Source of the DNA: Oreohelix idahoensis
Lineage: Eukaryota; Mollusca; Gastropoda; Stylommatophora; Oreohelicidae
Direction: 5' to 3'
Assembly (NCBI GenBank): GCA_024509875.1
Contig: JAMPIV010005827.1
Location: 540,001-604,000, forward strand
Length of the DNA: 64,000 nt
Position numbers and translations under genes: made by a program
Part shown: piece after piece, positions 54,946-64,000 of the stretch
Layout: every line of letters begins with the position of its first letter
Numbering within the stretch: position 1 is the first letter of the stretch
The notes under the pieces: generated by a model
Databases searched by the model: none
Told to the model about the DNA's origin: nothing
Seen by the model: the letters and a program-made list of their open reading frames with translations, nothing else

Positions 54946-56585
54946 ATGGCATCTTCCAGTAGGCCTAAAGCATATAAAAGGAACCGCAATGTTTTGTCAA
55001 TTGAAACGAAAACAGAAAATTATCAAGAGACTAGGACAAGGTGAAACTGTGTCTTCACTTGCGAGGATTTTCAATGTTGGGAAAGCTACCGTCTCTGACA
55101 TCAAAAGTAACAAGGATAAAATTATGAGTTTTGCATCGAAATTTGATAGTGAAAATTGGTCGAAGAAACGTAAAACCATGAGAAATGCGAAAGATGTGAA
55201 ATTGGAAGAGGCTTTGTATATATGGTTTGTGCAAAGAAGAAGCAAAGGGGAACCTATCTCTGGTTCTCTGTTGTGTGAAAAGGCACTTCAGTTCAACAAT
55301 CAACTTGACGGTCCTCCTGACTTTAAGGCTAGCCAGGGATGGTTAAGAAACTTTAAATCTCGTCATGGCATACGAGAATTGGAGATTCAAGGGGAATCTT
55401 TATCTAGCGATGCAACTGCCGCTAAAAATTTTAAAGAAACATTCTTGGCTTTTTTGGAAGAAGAAGGTTATTCACTCGATGATGTGTATAATGCCGATGA
55501 GACTGGCTTATACTGGAAATCATTGCCTCAAAAATCACTTGCATCTCAGCGCGAAGCAGCTGCCCCTGGGTTTAAAAAGTGCAAAGAGAGAGTAACAATT
55601 TTGGTAGCCGCGAATGCCAGTGGAAGTCATCTTTTACCGGTGCTAATGATCGGCAAAGCCAAAAAACCACGTTGTTTAAAGAATGTGACATGTCTCCCAT
55701 TGTGCTACAAAGCACAGAAAATTGCTTGGATGAATAGTGAAATATTTCTTGATTGGTATACAAATCAGTTCATCCCAAATGTGAAGAGGTTGAGAGAACA
55801 TGAAAAGAAAACTGGAAAAGTAATTCTTCTACTGGACAATGCACCATCTCATCCAGAGAAGGATACATTGAATGCAGTTGATACAAATTTTAAAGTAATT
55901 TTTCTGCCTCCCAATGTAACAGCACTGATTCAACCAATGAATCAGGGTGTTATAGCAAAGCTTAAAAAGATGTACAAGAAGGCAGTCCTGCGTCGTTTAT
56001 TGTTGGCTGAAGATGAAGAAAGTGTGGTGGCGTTTTCTAAAAAGCTTAATCTCAAAGACTGCTGCTATATGTTAGCTGATGCTTGGACCACCCTGTCACA
56101 AGATAATCTCAACAAGGCTTGGAATAGATTGCTTGGGAAAAAAAGAGGAAATGAAACTACTGCAGTGGACACAAATGATGATTGTATAAATGAAGTTGTG
56201 GAACTGTTTCAATGCCCGGATTTTCGGACTGTGACAAAGATGATGCACACATGTGGCTAGAAGATGATACTGATTCTGGTTTTCAGTTTTTGAATGACAA
56301 GAAATGTTGTCTTTTGTGCAAGAAGAAAACCAAATACATGTAGTGACCGATGACGAAGACTCCTCAGAAGTACATGATGTACTTGTAGATTATGAAGAAA
56401 ACCCAAAACGTCGACCAAGTCCTGAAGAGGCCTTTATAGCACTAGAATCAGCGATGGCTTGGTACGAGCAAGAAGATGACAGCTGTCCTACACAGCTTCT
56501 GCTGTTGAAGAGAATGCGGGACTTAGCAGCCAAAAGGAGACTATCCAGTTTGGTGCAAAAGAGGATTCCTCATTATTTTAAATAG
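54946..56585 (+). pseudogene. pogo/Tigger-like DDE transposase with substituted third catalytic residue
   Basis: The likely start is ATG at 54946 (MASSSRPKAYKRNR); a one-base indel near 55005 shifts it into the main frame (54989-56260, 423 codons). An N-terminal psq-type HTH (IIKRLGQGETVSSLARIFNV) and a CENP-B-like HTH (LCEKALQFNNQ, ASQGWLRNFKSRHGI) precede the DDE_1 domain: DVYNADETGLYW (Asp 170 of the main frame), ILLLDNAPSHP (Asp 283) and TALIQPMNQGVI (residue 318, normally Asp, here Asn; codon AAT at 55940-55942). After 56240 two frameshifts lead to the acidic C-terminal part (56304-56585), ending QKRIPHYFK. It cleaves and pastes DNA in the family. This copy is inactivated by at least three frameshifts and D318N. 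Confidence 0.9.
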
Positions 56586-56862
56586 TGGGCTACATCTGTG
56601 CAAGTACATGTATACGTAAGTTGCGCCTGGTTTTGAATCGTTTGTAATGTTATTTTAAAAACATTTCTCTTTCTTAAAAAAAAAAAAAAAAAATTAATAC
56701 AAGTAGTACATGCACTGCAGTGTAATGAAAGATTTTGGTGATACAGTGATCTAATACAGTGTGGGTATTATTATTACAGTACAAGTAAATATGATTTATA
56801 GTGTATTTTCCTTGTGATGGTTAATTATTTTTAGAAATATGTGTACATGTACTCGATACATT

Positions 56863-57202
56863 CTTCTTCTTCTTCCATCCTTAGCCACCAACCGGCAAAG
56901 CAGTATGTGGCCAGTACGCCTAGTGGCGTCTTAGGGCAACAACAAATTGATCAATCTATCGCTGTTTCCACCACGCCTAGTGGCGTCTTTGTGGAACAAA
57001 AACAGACCAAACAATCTATCGTTGTTTCCGTAATCAGATTGGTTGGCAAGCAGGTGATCAGCCCACTGTGCGAAGTTTTTACGGGATGGGGTAAACAGCC
57101 CCATGCCCATACCCTCCTTAGTCGCTTTTTACGACATGCGTGGTAGGGTGCAGTGTTACTATTCTTTGCTCCCCTTTCGGGCCCCGGTAACACACGGGTG
57201 GC
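56863..57202 (-). mobile_element. Full-length SINE inserted in the pogo element, 12-bp TSD
   Basis: Flanked by ACTCGATACATT at 56851-56862 and 57203-57214. In minus orientation it starts GTGCCACCCGTGTGTTACCG. It contains a CGCATGTCGTAAAAAGCGAC core, GGGCTGATCACCTGCTTGCC, ATTACGGAAACAAC and two ACGCCACTAGGCGT copies, and ends GGTTGGTGGCTAAGGATGGA plus (GAA)n. About 340 bp; the 207-bp copy at 28476 is its 3' two-thirds. I see no clear A/B boxes at the 5' end, so the head type is open. Confidence 0.85.
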
Positions 57203-57296
57203 ACTCGATACATTATGTAATCCAATTATCCGAACATTTGATTATCCGAACGATGCTCGGTCCCATGGGGTTCGGATAAATGGAGTTCTACTGTAT

Positions 57297-57514
57297 GCCT
57301 TTTTAAATGTCAAAAATATGTGATGTGTTTAACTTTGATCTCTCATTCATTAATTCTCTTTTCTTTCCAAGTATGAGGATAACGATCTGTTAACTAGCGA
57401 CAGCTGAAAAATCAAATGAGGACATTTTAAAGCAAAACGATATAACAAGATCACGGCAATAAAACTGAAAAAAAGGCAGATAAAACTTAACTGGCCATAT
57501 ACTTAGATAGAGCG
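57297..57514. other. Spacer
   Basis: No feature recognised. Confidence 0.3.
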
Positions 57515-57698
57515 TCCATTACCGGAGTGTTTAAAGCGGTTGCCTCTTGCGGCAAAGTTACCGGGTTCCAAAACTAGTCCAGTATACGCAGCTGTAAATG
57601 GGTTCCTGGTACTGCTGATGAGTTAGAGAAGGCTAAGGCAGCGAGAAAGGGAATATGTCACCACATCTTATCAAGCTGGGCCCAGTATAGTTAAGTCT

Positions 57699-57700
<2 letters not shown>
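57515..57700 (+). mobile_element. tRNA-derived SINE followed by TA tract
   Basis: AAAGCGGTTGCCTCTTGCGG and CCGGGTTCCAAAACTAGTCC (decayed B box), CAGCTGTAAATGGGTTCCTG, GAGAAGGCTAAGGCAGCGAG, then ATGTCACCACATCTTATCAA. Runs into (TA)n at 57702. Confidence 0.6.

Positions 57701-57701
<1 letters not shown>

Positions 57702-57794
<93 letters not shown>
57702..57794. repeat. (TA)n microsatellite
   Basis: About 93 bp of uninterrupted TA. Confidence 0.95.
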
Positions 57795-57796
<2 letters not shown>

Positions 57797-57814
57797 GGAC
57801 TACTTTTACTGTTA

Positions 57815-58980
57815 CTCAATCCTAAAAAAAAGAGGGGCGGGCTTTAATTTTTCTCTCGTTCTCTCTTCCCTCATACCATTACCTTAAAGGTGTATGAATT
57901 GGATTCCCTAAATTGCCTTACCTGCCCCTCCTGACTTCGCACTAAACGGTCTCAAGATTCATGCATTCATAACTGCTCAGAGCACCAATTTCACTTATCT
58001 GTGTAAATCGCTTGCCGGTGTGAATAGAACAGAGTTGTTGGTCAGCCAGATACACAGAATGTCTCAGATCGTGTGTGGTCCTTCAGTTTCCTCAGTCCCG
58101 GTTTTCTTATTTAATATGAAAGAGATTGCCTGGGCTATGAAAGTCCGTTCAAAATTCTCCAATAAAAGGTGTCCGGTATGTTAAGAAGGAATTCTGAATT
58201 CTAGGCTTCATTATAGCAAACTCTGGTATCTTGGCAAGCGATCTTCACAGTGGAACAACACTGAAACGTGTCAGGTTATATTCCCGGTTTCCCACTCATC
58301 TGTTTGTTATGGAGTTGAAATAAACGCTCCAATCATTTTCAAACAGGCGGGTGAGGGTGTGGTACTTTCAAAGTATTCCACGTGAAACAAGGTGCGTACA
58401 GCAAAAGATCACGTATTACCATATACAGCAATGAGATATACGTTGCCTTGCGTACAGACTCGCGAGGATGTCGTTAACCTCATATGACAACGTATTCCAA
58501 AAGTAACCATTCATTACTTTATCAGAAAGTAATCTCTTATTAGTGTCTGTCCATAAGTTGTCTCCCCGTATTCCAAGCTTTGGTGATGCTCGCACCCGTC
58601 TTATCGGTGATTAAGCAGAAAGCGTTGTGCGATGTACGTGTTAATCCGTAGCGGCCAAGCTTGGTACAAGGGAATTTTACCAATCTGCCTCTCGTAATAT
58701 ATCTCTACTTCTCGTTGCAAATGTGAGGTGTTTATCATCCACAAGGAGGGTCAGATAACAGAATATACTGAAAGTAGTGAAAGAATACTTGAAAATATAA
58801 GCTATCTGCTTCATAGTACAGAAAGAAAGAAAGAAAGTGCGACAACTGAAAACACGAAATATAATCAGTACCACAAATGCACCGATTACTGCCGGAGTGA
58901 AACAGAGATCGAGAGGGGTGCCACATTGTGTCACATCCCCCCTCTTTTTTTTAAAATCAATAGAAAAATGTTCCATAGCT
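57815..58980 (+). repeat. Dispersed repeat R1, copy B (uninterrupted)
   Basis: Contains both the part seen left of gypsy element 2 (58086-58360) and the part seen right of it (58795-58940), with an unbroken middle. Includes CCAATAAAAGGTGTCCGG and GTCAGGTTATATTCCCGGTT. No coding frame of note (58728-58982 is short and unassigned). Outer limits uncertain; 57815-58085 may be extra. Confidence 0.65.
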
Positions 58981-59214
58981 AGATTTGTATTGCAGTAATT
59001 CTACACCTGTTCTCCTTCCACAATCTTCCCCCTGTTTTTAACGATAATCATGGCCGGCCTTAAGCGGATTTAACTATTTAACCAAATCAGGCCCCGTGCC
59101 TCGGGTGGGGAGGAAAGGGGGTAACAACTCCATGTTTAAAAAAAAAGAAAAGAAACGATGATTATTTAAAATTAGATATCAGGAATATATGCAATACATT
59201 GTAATAATAAAATT
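58981..59214. other. Spacer
   Basis: No feature recognised. Confidence 0.3.
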
Positions 59215-59343
<129 letters not shown>

Positions 59344-59344
59344 A

Positions 59345-61546
59345 AACCCCAGCATAAGGTGTCATGGAGACACCCACGATCCAAGCACTGGCACTAACTG
59401 GACCTGATTCTCGTCAGAAGGCCACTTCTCGGGTCTGTGCTCTCCGCGCGCTCGTACCATAGTGCAGACTGTGATACAGATCACTCCTTGGTTTGCTGCA
59501 AAATCAGAGCACAACCAAGAAAACTCTATCGTGTCAGACATGAAGGGAAACCACGCATTGATACCAGCAAGATGTCAGACCCTGTTATGATCGCTCAATT
59601 TACTGCGACCTTCAAGAAAGTGCTCAGCGCAAACAGGCAACATCAAACAAATGTATGACGGTATAAAGAAAGCACTTGGCCCCCAAAAAAGAAAGATGGC
59701 ACCGCTAAAAACCATCAGCGGAGAGAAGCTAACCGATAAGGGTAAGCAGATGGAGAGGTGGGTCGAGCACTACTCTGAGCTTTATGTTAGAGAAAATACC
59801 GTTACGTCTGCAGCCCTTGATGCTGTCAAATGTCTGCCAACTATGGAGGAGCTGGATGCCGAACCAACATTAGAGGAACTCAGCAAGGCCATTGATAGCT
59901 TGGCCTCTGGCAAAGCACCAGGCAGTGATGGGATTCCTCCTGATTTAATCAAATGCTGTAAGAGCACGCTATTACATCCCCTGCATAGGATGCTGTGCCA
60001 GTGCTGGGAAGAGACAACTATTCCTCAAGACATGCGAGATGCCAAGATTGTAACACTGTACAAAAATAAAGGAGACAGAAGTGATTGCAATAACTACAGA
60101 GGCATCTCTCTTCTTAGTATTGTTGGTAAGGTTTTTGCCAAAGTCGTCTTAATGCGACTACACAAGTTAGCTGAGCGCATATATTCAGAGTCACAGTGTG
60201 GATTCCGAGCTGGTAGATCAACAACAGACATGATCTTCTCTGTCCGCCAGCTTTAGGAAAAATCAAGAGAGCAGAAAAGACCTTTATATATCGCCTTTAT
60301 AGACCTCACAAAAGCATTTGACCTGGTTAGTAGGGATGGACTCTTCAAAATCCTCCTGAAAATAGGCTGCCCTTCTAAAATGCTGGAAATGATAAAGTCA
60401 TTCCATGACGACATGAAGGGAACAGTCCAATATGCTGGAAGCACGTCACAGCCCTTTGACATACGAAGTGGCGTTAAACAAGGCTGTGTTCTGGCTCCGA
60501 CCCTCTTCGGGATCTTCTTTGCCTTACTCTTGAAACATGCATTCAGAGATGCAACTGAAGGAATATGCCTTCACACTAGGTCAGATGGCCGTCTGTTTAA
60601 TCTTTCAAGGCTGAAGGCAAAAACAAAAATCAGAAGGGTCAATATAAGAGACTTGTTGTTCGCTGATGATGCTGCTGTCGTCACTCAAAGCCAACAGGAG
60701 CTTCAGAACTTGGTGAATCGCTTCACTAAAGCATGCAAGGACTTTGGCCTCACAATAAGTCTAAAGAAAACGAATGTGCTGAGTCAGGATGCGGGTGCTG
60801 CACCAGTTATCACTATCGATAACTATGAATTGGCAGTGGTGCACCACTTCACATACCTAGGGTCTACCATCAATGACAAACTCTCACTGGATACATAAAT
60901 CGACAGCCGCATTGGCAAAGCTGCAGCTACCTTTGCCCGCCTCACATCGCGTGTTTGGGGAAACTCCAAACTCACAATGAAGACCAAAGCTGCGGTATAT
61001 AATGCCTGTGTCACCAGCACACTCCTATATGGCAGCGAGACCTGGACGACCTATGCTAAGCAAGAGAGAAGGCTCAATACCTTCCGTTTACGGTGTCTAC
61101 GCCGCATCCTCGGCATCTCGTGGAAAGATAAAGTGACAAATGTCGAGGTGTTGTCACGTGCTGGCCTTCAAAGTATGTATACACTGCTTAGACAGCGCAG
61201 ACTTCGCTGGCTTGGCCATGTTCGCCGCATGGAAGATGGTTGTATCCCAAATGATATCTTCTACGGACAATTAGCAGATGGCAAGACAACAGCTGGGCGA
61301 CCACAGCAGAGGTTCAAAGATGTGTGCAAGAGAGATATGAGGGCAGTGGACATGGATCCAGCAACATGGGAGGATGAAGCTGCCGATCGCACTAAGTGGC
61401 GATGCTATTTACGGCGCCACCTCAGATTGGGCGAAGAGAGGCTCACACAACAAGCAGAGGTGAGGAGAAAACGTCGAAAGGAGCACCAGGAAAATAAGCA
61501 GCTGAGGGCTATCACCTCAGGGGCGCATTCCCATAGTCAGTTATGA
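59345..61546 (+). pseudogene. EN-type LINE ORF2, 5'-truncated, two nonsense codons
   Basis: Begins inside the AP-like endonuclease ([13 protein letters not shown] in one frame; YHSADCDTDHSLVCCKIR from 59437). An apparent internal deletion near 59640 joins this to an RT frame open from 59651 to 61546 except TAG at 60254-60256 and TAA at 60896-60898. RT motifs: LASGKAPGSDGIPPDLIKC, NYRGISLLSIVGKVFAKV, SQCGFRAGRSTTDMIF, YIAFIDLTKAFDLVSR, SGVKQGCVLAPTLFGIFF and RDLLFADDAAVV (FADD at about 60660-60672), then VHHFTYLGSTINDK, STLLYGSETWTTYA, RLRWLGHVRRMEDG and TAGRPQQRFKDVCKRDMRAV. Clade not assigned. TA arrays abut both ends. Confidence 0.9.
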
Positions 61547-61558
61547 CTGAAGGGGCTG

Positions 61559-61676
<118 letters not shown>

Positions 61677-61846
61677 CCATAGACATAATACATTTTACAT
61701 ACAACATGTTACAACAAAACTATAATCTAAGTCCAGAGGGCCCCATCAGAAAGGTCGAAATCGGATCCCGCAATAACTAATTCAGATACTAGTGATAAAA
61801 AGTGGTCTTGGCAATGTCACGATAGCACAGTGTCAGAAATGTAGGC

Positions 61847-62110
61847 GTGTGGAGCAGAATCAGCCAGGATAGGTTAGGGCAACTCAGACATTCCGTAAGT
61901 GGAGATGCAGTGTTTGTCATGGAAGGGTCAGGTAAACAAATTAGAAGGAAACCTCAAAAGACACCGAGACGAGAAATGGAGACGAAGGATAAAGAAGACA
62001 TAGAAAGAACATTAACAAATGGCCAGGGCAGGAGGAAATTATATTTTTTATGTGAACGATATGACGAATTACTGAATAAAGATCCCTGGCTACCCACCTT
62101 TATTCTATGA
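61847..62110 (+). other. Unassigned 87-codon frame
   Basis: Hydrophilic, Lys/Arg/Glu-rich (RREMETKDKEDIERTL; FLCERYDELLNKDPWLP). No family recognised, no promoter or partner exons seen. Could be chance or transposon debris. Confidence 0.15.
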
Positions 62111-62379
62111 AAAAGATTGTATCATCATCATTATTCGTCACTTTTCTTTTCGCTCCTTGTCACACAACGGATTGTGGCGACCCCGTCTTCTCGAACTGCG
62201 GATAGATTAGAGGGTGATGCAAGGTTGACCGACAGAAATCCTATCGTACCACAAGGGTGCGACTGTTTTCGCACGTAAATGGCCAAGCTAGTTTACTTAG
62301 CGCTGATATGGCTCGTGTGAAAGACACACACTGATGTTGTAATATTTCCGGGTAGATGTAAGAAGTTATTGTTATTGTT

Positions 62380-63520
62380 ATGCAGAATTGACAACATTGC
62401 ACTCTGGGCAAACCCATAGGTGCTCAGTCTCCATCAGTATATGCCGAAGAGTGTGAATGCTAATTGGTCCTGTAGCTCGCTGGTTGTAAACACGACGGAT
62501 GTATCCTCTCATACATCCATTTTACTAGCTTTACGTTTGATGCCAAATTCCAACAGTCTTAACCTTGATGATTCATCTATTGCAAGCGATCATTAATTGT
62601 TCTCAGTATATCTCCCTTATCCGTATCCAGTGTCCCCACTAAGGGTGCTCTTGATGCTAGTCTGTCAGCTCTTTCATTACCATATACCCCAGCATGACCA
62701 GGACAGTATATCCACACCTGCTCTTGCAGACTGGAAGCATCTATGAATGTTTTCCACTCATGCCGCAACCAACCACTTTAAACCTTCTGAAGCATGGACT
62801 GAGAGTAGGACACAATGATAGCCTTTGTTAATGAAGTTTCAGTTATCCACCTTAAGGCTGCAGTAACAGCCTCGACCTCCATTCTCATGCTGGAAGTTGT
62901 TATCTTGTAAGCCCCGCTATGTTCGGCGACGATTTTGCCCTGGACCCAAGCAGAGAAGCCCCAACCTGATTTCTCACCCCGAATCACCGACCCATCTGTA
63001 TACACGATGGCATCACCATCCCCGGAATGATCATGTATCAGCTGATTTATTTCCAGTTCTGCTACTCCATTCCCCCAATTTCTACACTCTCTCTCAAGGC
63101 CGATGACGACCCGCTGGTAGTTATCCCAGTTCTCATCTGACATACACCATTCTTCCCCCTTGAATATATTGTCAACTGTGGCCACCTGCTTGATGGTTGT
63201 CTCTGCCTGTGACATCCATGGCATCCCTCTCTTTATTCTTGCTCCCTTAATGTCACCTTTGTTACCATGCAGAGGGTGTCGTTTGTCTGTGGATACTCGC
63301 ATATAGGCTTTTGCTTGGGCCACCGCATATCTGGATTTAATCGACAGCACTCCAAGCATGTATCTCATTGTCACAATTGGGTATCTCGCGTACAGCCCAA
63401 GACTATGCGCATCCCTTCATTCTGAATGCGTTCTAGTAGTTCACATTGTGTTACTGGCAGCGTGAGTATTCCCAGTCCATACTCAATGACCGATATGACT
63501 AGCTGTTGATAAAGAAGAAA
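62380..63520 (-). pseudogene. Jockey-like LINE ORF2 fragment (RT C-terminus, RNase H, 3' UTR)
   Basis: In minus order: 63500-63375 holds YQQLVISVIEYGLGILTLPV and LLERIQNEGMRIVLGCTRDT with breaks. 63374-62778 is an intact frame with AQAKAYMRVSTDKRHPLHG and RNase H motifs AIVYTDGSVIRGEKSGWGFS, SMRMEVEAVTAALRW and VSYSQSML. After a TAA (62778-62780) the same frame continues to 62577 with WIYCPGHAGVYGNERADRLA. The third RNase H aspartate (SDSQ in the 23.8 kb copy) is Tyr here (SYSQ). 62380-62576 is 3' UTR shared with 3345-3620. The region equivalent to the 84-bp array is present once. Confidence 0.85.
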
Positions 63521-63599
63521 TAGTAATCTCTGCTCCAGAGTTATATGTAGTCACTGAAGAGAATAGTTGAATGTCACGATTGCCATATATTGAAAACGT

Positions 63600-64000
63600 A
63601 GTCTTTACATTACGTTCACAATTTTTCCATGTCAGGAATATTTTGAAATCACCCCCAACCAGCATGTTTGAAATGATTGGAGCTTTTGGGTAGCTCGATA
63701 ACAAACAGAGCGGGGTAGGACAGTGAATATAACCTGACGCTTCAGTCAGTCAAATTTACTGTGAGAAATCGCTTGGCAAGAAGACTACAACCAGACTTGC
63801 CAGAAGTTAGAATTCATAAATTCCATTTTATCAGGTCGGACCTTTTATTGGAGAATCTTGACGGACTTACAAAACAGCCCATGAAATCTCTATCATTTTA
63901 ATAAGGAAAGCTGCTGTCTGAGGAAACTGAAGGAAACACACGGAGTCAGAGAGGGAATTAAAGTTAAAATTAACGACCCCAAGTACACGTGAAATAAGGC
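63600..64000 (-). repeat. Dispersed repeat R1, copy C (continues past window)
   Basis: Reverse complement carries AGTTTCCTCAGACAGCAGCT, TTCCTTATTAAAATGATAGA, CTCCAATAAAAGGTCCGACC, CTTGCCAAGCGATTTCTCAC, GTCAGGTTATATTCACTG and CTCCAATCATTTCAAACATG in the order of copy B. Junction with the LINE is around 63520-63600. Confidence 0.7.

Larger units (their letters stand above)
54595..57294 (+). mobile_element. pogo/Tigger-type transposon, complete ends, 2.7 kb
   Basis: Perfect 24-bp TIRs, beginning CAGTAGAACTCCATTTATCC and continuing GAAC, at 54595-54618 and inverted at 57271-57294. TA flanks both ends (54593-54594; 57295-57296), the Tc1/mariner/pogo target. Inside the left end ATTATCCGAACA repeats follow (three copies), mirrored near 57215-57250. 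The transposase is at 54946-56585 and a SINE sits at 56863-57202. Confidence 0.95.

Noticed and set aside
61847..62110. Small host gene
   Set aside because: No conserved motif or gene structure; listed only as an unassigned frame.

Overview
This window looks like gene-poor, repeat-dominated nuclear DNA of an animal, most likely a lophotrochozoan and plausibly a gastropod mollusc. The organism call is an inference. It rests on the LINE C-termini, on tRNA-derived SINEs sharing an AAATGGGTACC-type core, and on Ty3/gypsy elements that appear to have the Gmr1-like domain order. I found no convincing host protein-coding gene, functional tRNA or rRNA. Nearly everything recognisable is a transposable element, a fragment of one, or a tandem repeat.

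Layout. 0-3 kb: a fragment resembling the endonuclease-like segment linked to Polinton/Maverick-type DNA polymerase B, then a 1.2 kb AT-rich minisatellite with a unit of about 32 bp. 3.3-6.8 kb: a LINE 3' end abutting a broken minus-strand Gmr1-like gypsy element (protease, gag, tRNA-Pro-like primer site, LTR). 9.9-11.7 kb: a degenerate repeat array interrupted by a hAT-type element, then a SINE and a TA tract. 13.7-21.05 kb: a young Gmr1-like element with about 2.3 kb near-identical LTRs, intact gag, protease, a truncated integrase region and almost no RT/RNase H, inserted into an older dispersed repeat. 22.3-28.7 kb: a LINE graveyard with an 84-bp coding segment amplified eight times, nested insertions with clean target-site duplications (TSDs), and a SINE sharing its 3' tail with a LINE. 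30.6-31.3 kb: a TTAA-flanked piggyBac-type MITE. 34.4-35.1 kb: an orphan LTR related to the first gypsy element. 44.2-45.6 kb: a LINE inside a probable hAT remnant. 45.6-51.4 kb: a third Gmr1-like element with intact RT-RNase H, its integrase core replaced by a palindromic LTR rearrangement. 51.6-53.3 kb: a 39-bp minisatellite duplicated together with a SINE. 53.3-57.3 kb: a decayed IS630/mariner-like transposase, then a complete pogo/Tigger-type transposon with perfect terminal inverted repeats (TIRs) and a mutated third catalytic residue, hit by a SINE. 59.3-61.55 kb: a nearly complete LINE ORF with two nonsense codons, bracketed by TA arrays. 62.4-63.5 kb: a second copy of the LINE that carries the 84-bp array at 22 kb.

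How the parts relate. The three gypsy elements share architecture: a charged coiled-coil gag N-terminus, a SCAN-like capsid, and a tRNA-Pro-type primer site. The middle one has lost RT, so it would have to be mobilised in trans, yet its LTRs are almost identical. The SINEs and one LINE family share a 3' tail that includes the last codons of the LINE ORF, which suggests a LINE/SINE partnership. Several nested insertions can be ordered from their TSDs. Boundaries, identities and families come from reading by eye without alignment or database searches.
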